In this document: positions 60,724 through 64,000 of the stretch, piece after piece
How positions within the stretch are numbered: position 1 is the stretch's first letter
Layout of the letters: every line of letters begins with the position of its first letter
From: Sambucus nigra
Lineage: Eukaryota; Streptophyta; Magnoliopsida; Dipsacales; Adoxaceae
Reading direction: 5' to 3'
Length of the DNA: 64,000 nt
NCBI GenBank assembly: GCA_949130495.1
Contig: OX422214.1
Span: forward strand, 1,782,046 to 1,846,045
Position numbers and translations under genes: made by a program
Notes under the pieces: generated by a model
The model's database searches: none
Told to the model about the DNA's origin: nothing
The model's input: the letters and a program-made list of their open reading frames with translations, nothing else

Positions 60724-62326
60724 TGATTCGTATCGAATATTGCATATTTCCGCCCGTTATCTTTATGCATTCTAGCACTTTTACGGTCCTAAATGCCTAT
60801 AATTGTGATCATTAACCAGACAACCCTGGATTTGGATATATACATGCTTTGCAGGGGTTATTTGTGCTTTTGTAGGTATTGGAACGCTATAAGTGAGGTT
60901 CGGTTGCATTTTGGAGAAGTTTCGTCGTCGAATGCTACTTCAAGGGCAATTTGGTCTTTTCAAACTCACTATTTTTTATGGAATGAAGTTAACAACATGT
61001 AGATCATCAAATTATCTTTCCGTGGCCACTGACCGTGCATCATTCTGACTCCGTATGTGGAAGTTATGCCCATTTCCGGAAGGTTTCGGTATTTTCTTCT
61101 ACTTCAAGGGCATTTTGGTAATTTCATACTGCATAATTTGGAGGGTTTCAAAACAGAATCATGTAGAGAATTGAATTATCTTCGCGTCGGTTCTGACCAC
61201 GCCTCATTTCGATTCCGTATGAGGGAGTTATGGCCATTTCCGTGCAGCGCGTCAAAATTGGTTCGGAGTGGAAAAGGGGGGCAAATTCCAAAAGTGAGGT
61301 CGACCGGTCCCAAAATAGAGGTCGACCGGTCCCATCAGATATGGACGAAAATTGGCTTATTTTGTGTTTTTTGGGTTGGTATTGTTGGGGGTTTATTTTG
61401 GGGTATTAAATGAATGTTTGGGGCTTTTCTTTGAGATATCTTGATTTAGTTAGATAAGGTTAGAAGACATTTTGGGGGGTTTTGTTCGGAGCTCACCCGT
61501 CCTCCATTTTCAATTGGGTTTTCACCCATTTTATGTAAGAACTCTACTATTCATTCTCTTCTTTGTTATTTTCTTTCTTTGTTAGCTAGTTTCCATACTT
61601 TGTAGTTTGTTTAATTATTGTTATTTATTGTTTTCATTAGTTAATTAGTTGCTTTAATTATTTAGTTAGTTTAATTAATGTCATTAATTATGTGTAGTGG
61701 CTAATTTAGTCTTGGTTGTGTCGGATTGAACTCATTCCGGGTTGACATGTTGCTTTGCTTTGGTGATGGTGTTTACGGGTCTATTTCGGGTGCGTTGTCC
61801 TAGTTATTACGCCTAGGAAATTTGACGGGGCATATCATGTATGTCCCGTGCTTACGACCTTTCGCCCGTAATTTCCGGGGTATTTGTTGACACCAAAATC
61901 GTATGTGGATTTTATGCAAATTTAGGGGTGTGACAACCCTTGATTTACTTAACTGTCGAAACGAGACGCAACCTTAATAACTCGTCGACCCATGTTACCA
62001 TTTTATACTAATTAACTCGGGTGAGGGATATTCGACGCAACCTATAGTTTTTATTCTCTTTATTAATTTAGTTTAATTTCCCTCGCCTAGATTAATCTTT
62101 CCCTTTCATGCATCTTTTCTTTTAGTTTGTAATTCACCTTTTCCACTTTTATTTCGGAATATTAAACCTTATAAATTCTAACAACTCGTCTCTGTGGATT
62201 CTCGATACCCGACTTACCGCTCTACTTGCCCCGCAAGTGTAGTTGTAACTTAGGTTTTTGTATTGAGTTGGCGAAACGAAAACAACGATCAGCGTCTTTA
62301 CACGCGCTACTTTTCGCACTTAATCA
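60724..62326 (+). repeat. F array, LTR 3 (complete, shared by two units)
   Basis: A 1603-bp complete LTR, TGATTCGTATCG to CACTTAATCA, serving as 3' LTR of the first unit and 5' LTR of the second. The cassette AGGTCGACCGGTCCC occurs twice at 61296-61334; each unit overlays GGTCGACC and GACCGGTC palindromes. Confidence 0.93.
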
Positions 62327-62329
62327 AAA

Positions 62330-62347
62330 TGGCGCCGTTGCCGGGGA
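62330..62347 (+). other. Primer-binding site, tRNA-Asp (second F unit)
   Basis: TGGCGCCGTTGCCGGGGA, a full 18-nt match to the complement of the plant tRNA-Asp 3' end, three bases after the LTR. Confidence 0.92.
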
Positions 62348-62518
62348 CTAGTTTGTTTTAGACTTTATTTGATTTAATATTTCATAGTATTTTCTTTCTA
62401 TTTGTATTATTTGCTAATATTTTGCAGGACTTCCACATTTGAGCAGTTAGAAACGCTCGAATTTCACGTGCGCACCTATTTTGTCGAATTCGCCACTTGA
62501 GCCATTTTTGGGGTAAGC

Positions 62519-63646
62519 ATGTCTTATTCCAATTCTTTCGGTAATCCTTGTTATAATTCTCAAAATTCTAGGCCTATGACTTTCGGTGAATACTTAGCAT
62601 CCCAAAAATTTGCAAATTCAAATATTACTTTGGGCGAGTATAACCAAAGTCAAAATTTAGGTTATTGGAATTTTGATGATGATGACAATGATTTTGGGCC
62701 TTTACCTCCTTATAGTAGGAATTTTGAAACGAATTGCAATAGTTTTCAAAATTCCTATAATAATGAGTTTTCGTTTAAGTCCGATGGTAATTTTCAAAGT
62801 TCCCATTCTAATGCATCCGCACCTCGACCTATGACATTCGGTGAGGGGTTGCGTATGTATGAAAATGAAAAAATTGAAAATCGCTATCGGGAAGAAAATC
62901 GTTCGTGGGAACATGAGTTGGATTTATTATTTGAGTCCGACGACGATTTTGCTTCCGAGACTTTTGAAGTCGAGGAATGTTTTGAACCAAATGAGGTACT
63001 TGTACCTACTTTGGAACAATCCATTCTAGACTTTGCCCATCTCGTAATAGATATTGAAAGTGAGGATGAAAATGACGTAATATCTATTTGCAATGAAATG
63101 ATTTCTTCTTTTGCCCCCAAAGAAGAACATTTCATTGAAAATGATATTATTTCCTTTGAAATTCCAACTTCATGCGATGATGATTCATCTCATGAGTTTG
63201 AATTTCTTTCATCCCCTTTTTCATTCTCTATTACCCCACCGGAACAAGTACCTGATGATTCGGTTTCGAACTTTAATATTTTAAACCCTATCGCCGATGA
63301 GGAGTACTTGCTCGAGTCGCCCTCAACGATCGCATCTTTTCCTTTGTGTGCGCCGCCTCCCATTCTAACTTCAAAATTCTTGGGAGGATATTCGGCTTTT
63401 CTCGGTCCCCACTTGTTTTTGTCACCCGTTCAATCCAAACCCTCCATCGTCCCTACAAAACTTTTAATTGCCGATGGTTCATTTCTTCCCCCTTACACAT
63501 GCCTTCCGTTGTTAAAACGGAATTCATATTTTTCGGAAGGTATGCTTGTATGTGAGGGTACACCGGTTATCCTCCAAAGTCAAATCGTTCTTATGGTGGA
63601 CCCTCAGCTATTTAGACTTCTAGTGTACAGTTATTGTGAAGTCTAA
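62519..63646 (+). CDS. Acidic protein of unknown function, F element, intact (375 aa)
   Basis: The only intact retroelement ORF in the window; I do not recognise it. It starts MSYSNSFGNPCYNSQNSRP about 190 bases after the primer site, following TTTTGCAG. Residues 1-100 are rich in Asn, Ser, Phe and Tyr and contain the motif RPMTFGE twice (near residues 18 and 103: MTFGEYLASQ and MTFGEGLRMY). Residues 120-260 are strongly acidic (FESDDDFASETFEVEECFEP, DIESEDENDVISICNEM). The C-terminal third is hydrophobic and Pro-rich (FLGGYSAFLGPHLFLSPV). There is no CCHC knuckle, protease, RT or integrase motif, and it does not resemble Athila Gag or the Env-like protein I know of. It could be a particle or regulatory protein, or a remnant of a longer polyprotein. 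Confidence 0.7.
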   Translation: MSYSNSFGNPCYNSQNSRPMTFGEYLASQKFANSNITLGEYNQSQNLGYWNFDDDDNDFGPLPPYSRNFETNCNSFQNSYNNEFSFKSDGNFQSSHSNASAPRPMTFGEGLRMYENEKIENRYREENRSWEHELDLLFESDDDFASETFEVEECFEPNEVLVPTLEQSILDFAHLVIDIESEDENDVISICNEMISSFAPKEEHFIENDIISFEIPTSCDDDSSHEFEFLSSPFSFSITPPEQVPDDSVSNFNILNPIADEEYLLESPSTIASFPLCAPPPILTSKFLGGYSAFLGPHLFLSPVQSKPSIVPTKLLIADGSFLPPYTCLPLLKRNSYFSEGMLVCEGTPVILQSQIVLMVDPQLFRLLVYSYCEV

Positions 63647-64000
63647 ATAGTAGGTTGTATATAGTTAGCTCTTTATTTTTTCTTTTTATTTTTTTCCTTC
63701 CTTTTTAATTTAGTCTAATGTAATTAGTTAACTTTTTATTATTTGTTTTTGCTATGCTCGGTACTAACTTATTTTGTAGATTCTTTGGACTTGTTCTTAT
63801 GGGGATCGCTCCACTTTTGGGTAATATCGCTCTTTTCCTCTCTTTGACTTGGTTCTTAATTTACTTTGAGGACAATGTCAAGTTTTAAGTTAGGGGGTGT
63901 GGGATATTCTATCCATTTCTTTATTTAGTCCATGTTTTTTCTCACATGTTAGTTACTTAGTATGCTTTTCTTAGAAAAATTCAAAAATTTCAAAAAGATT
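63647..64000 (+). other. Non-coding 3' half of the second F unit, cut by the window
   Basis: Repeats 58643-58996 almost exactly, including TTTTAAGTTAGGGGGTGTGG near 63882-63901. Confidence 0.85.

Larger units (their letters stand above)
54236..64000 (+). mobile_element. Head-to-tail array of non-autonomous F elements (Athila-like)
   Basis: Order: LTR - LTR - internal - LTR - internal (cut by the window). Internal regions start with a tRNA-Asp primer site, carry one acidic ORF and lack gag-pol, so the element would depend on a related Athila-type partner. Neighbouring units share one LTR, which points to unequal recombination between LTRs rather than separate insertions. The left target sequence is probably TAACC (54231-54235). 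Confidence 0.85.

Overview
This window looks like repeat-rich, AT-rich nuclear DNA of a eudicot plant. Retrotransposon families nest in one another, and their primer-binding sites match plant initiator tRNA-Met and tRNA-Asp. I see no intact ordinary host gene. The species cannot be named from sequence alone. Nearly everything is LTR retrotransposon. Boundaries come from reading LTR pairs against each other and from 5-bp target-site duplications (TSDs).

Layout. 1-1313: piece of a minus-strand LTR. 1314-4349: unassigned DNA with a possible Helitron end near 2926. 4355-8404: solo LTR 'D' (TSD ATCAA). 8410-10800: unassigned. 10801-22002: a Stowaway-like MITE split by a complete but dead Ty3/gypsy chromovirus of Tekay/Del type, 'A' (10877-21875, TSD CAAGA). 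22226-23763: minus-strand solo LTR 'F' (TSD GTAAG). 24212-48592: a second chromovirus 'B' (TSD GTATT). Its 5' LTR is interrupted by solo LTR 'C' (25543-28482, TSD CAACC). Its body is interrupted by a Ty1/copia SIRE-like element 'E' (30424-41834, TSD GCTAC). E in turn holds a 5'-deleted Tat/Ogre-lineage gypsy element (about 32976-39736) carrying an antisense, intron-containing plant-mobile-domain gene. 49468-52522: minus-strand solo LTR 'A-prime' (TSD GGGTG) containing a truncated Athila-like LTR 'G'. 52571-54235: part of a second A-prime LTR. 54236-64000: a head-to-tail array of a non-autonomous F element with Athila-type tRNA-Asp primer site. Its internal region encodes one acidic protein of about 375 aa that I do not recognise.

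How the parts work. The chromovirus genes (Gag; Pol with protease, reverse transcriptase, RNase H, integrase and C-terminal chromodomain) are those of a copy-and-paste element, here disabled by stops, a frameshift and loss of a catalytic Asp. E keeps only Gag. F is presumably mobilised in trans.

Two patterns cut across families. First, the chromovirus LTRs A, A-prime, B, C and D share, at matching positions, a GC-type 5' splice site (AG|GCAAGT), and most also share a CTGAC branch-point-like motif, pyrimidine tract and 3' AG. This looks like a weak intron of about 1.9 kb inside the LTR. Second, seven LTR families from different lineages carry clusters of short CpG-centred palindromes, mostly 20-45% into the LTR. 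The same core (TCGTTCGAACGA) occurs in both gypsy and copia LTRs. These two are the best candidates for undescribed biology here.
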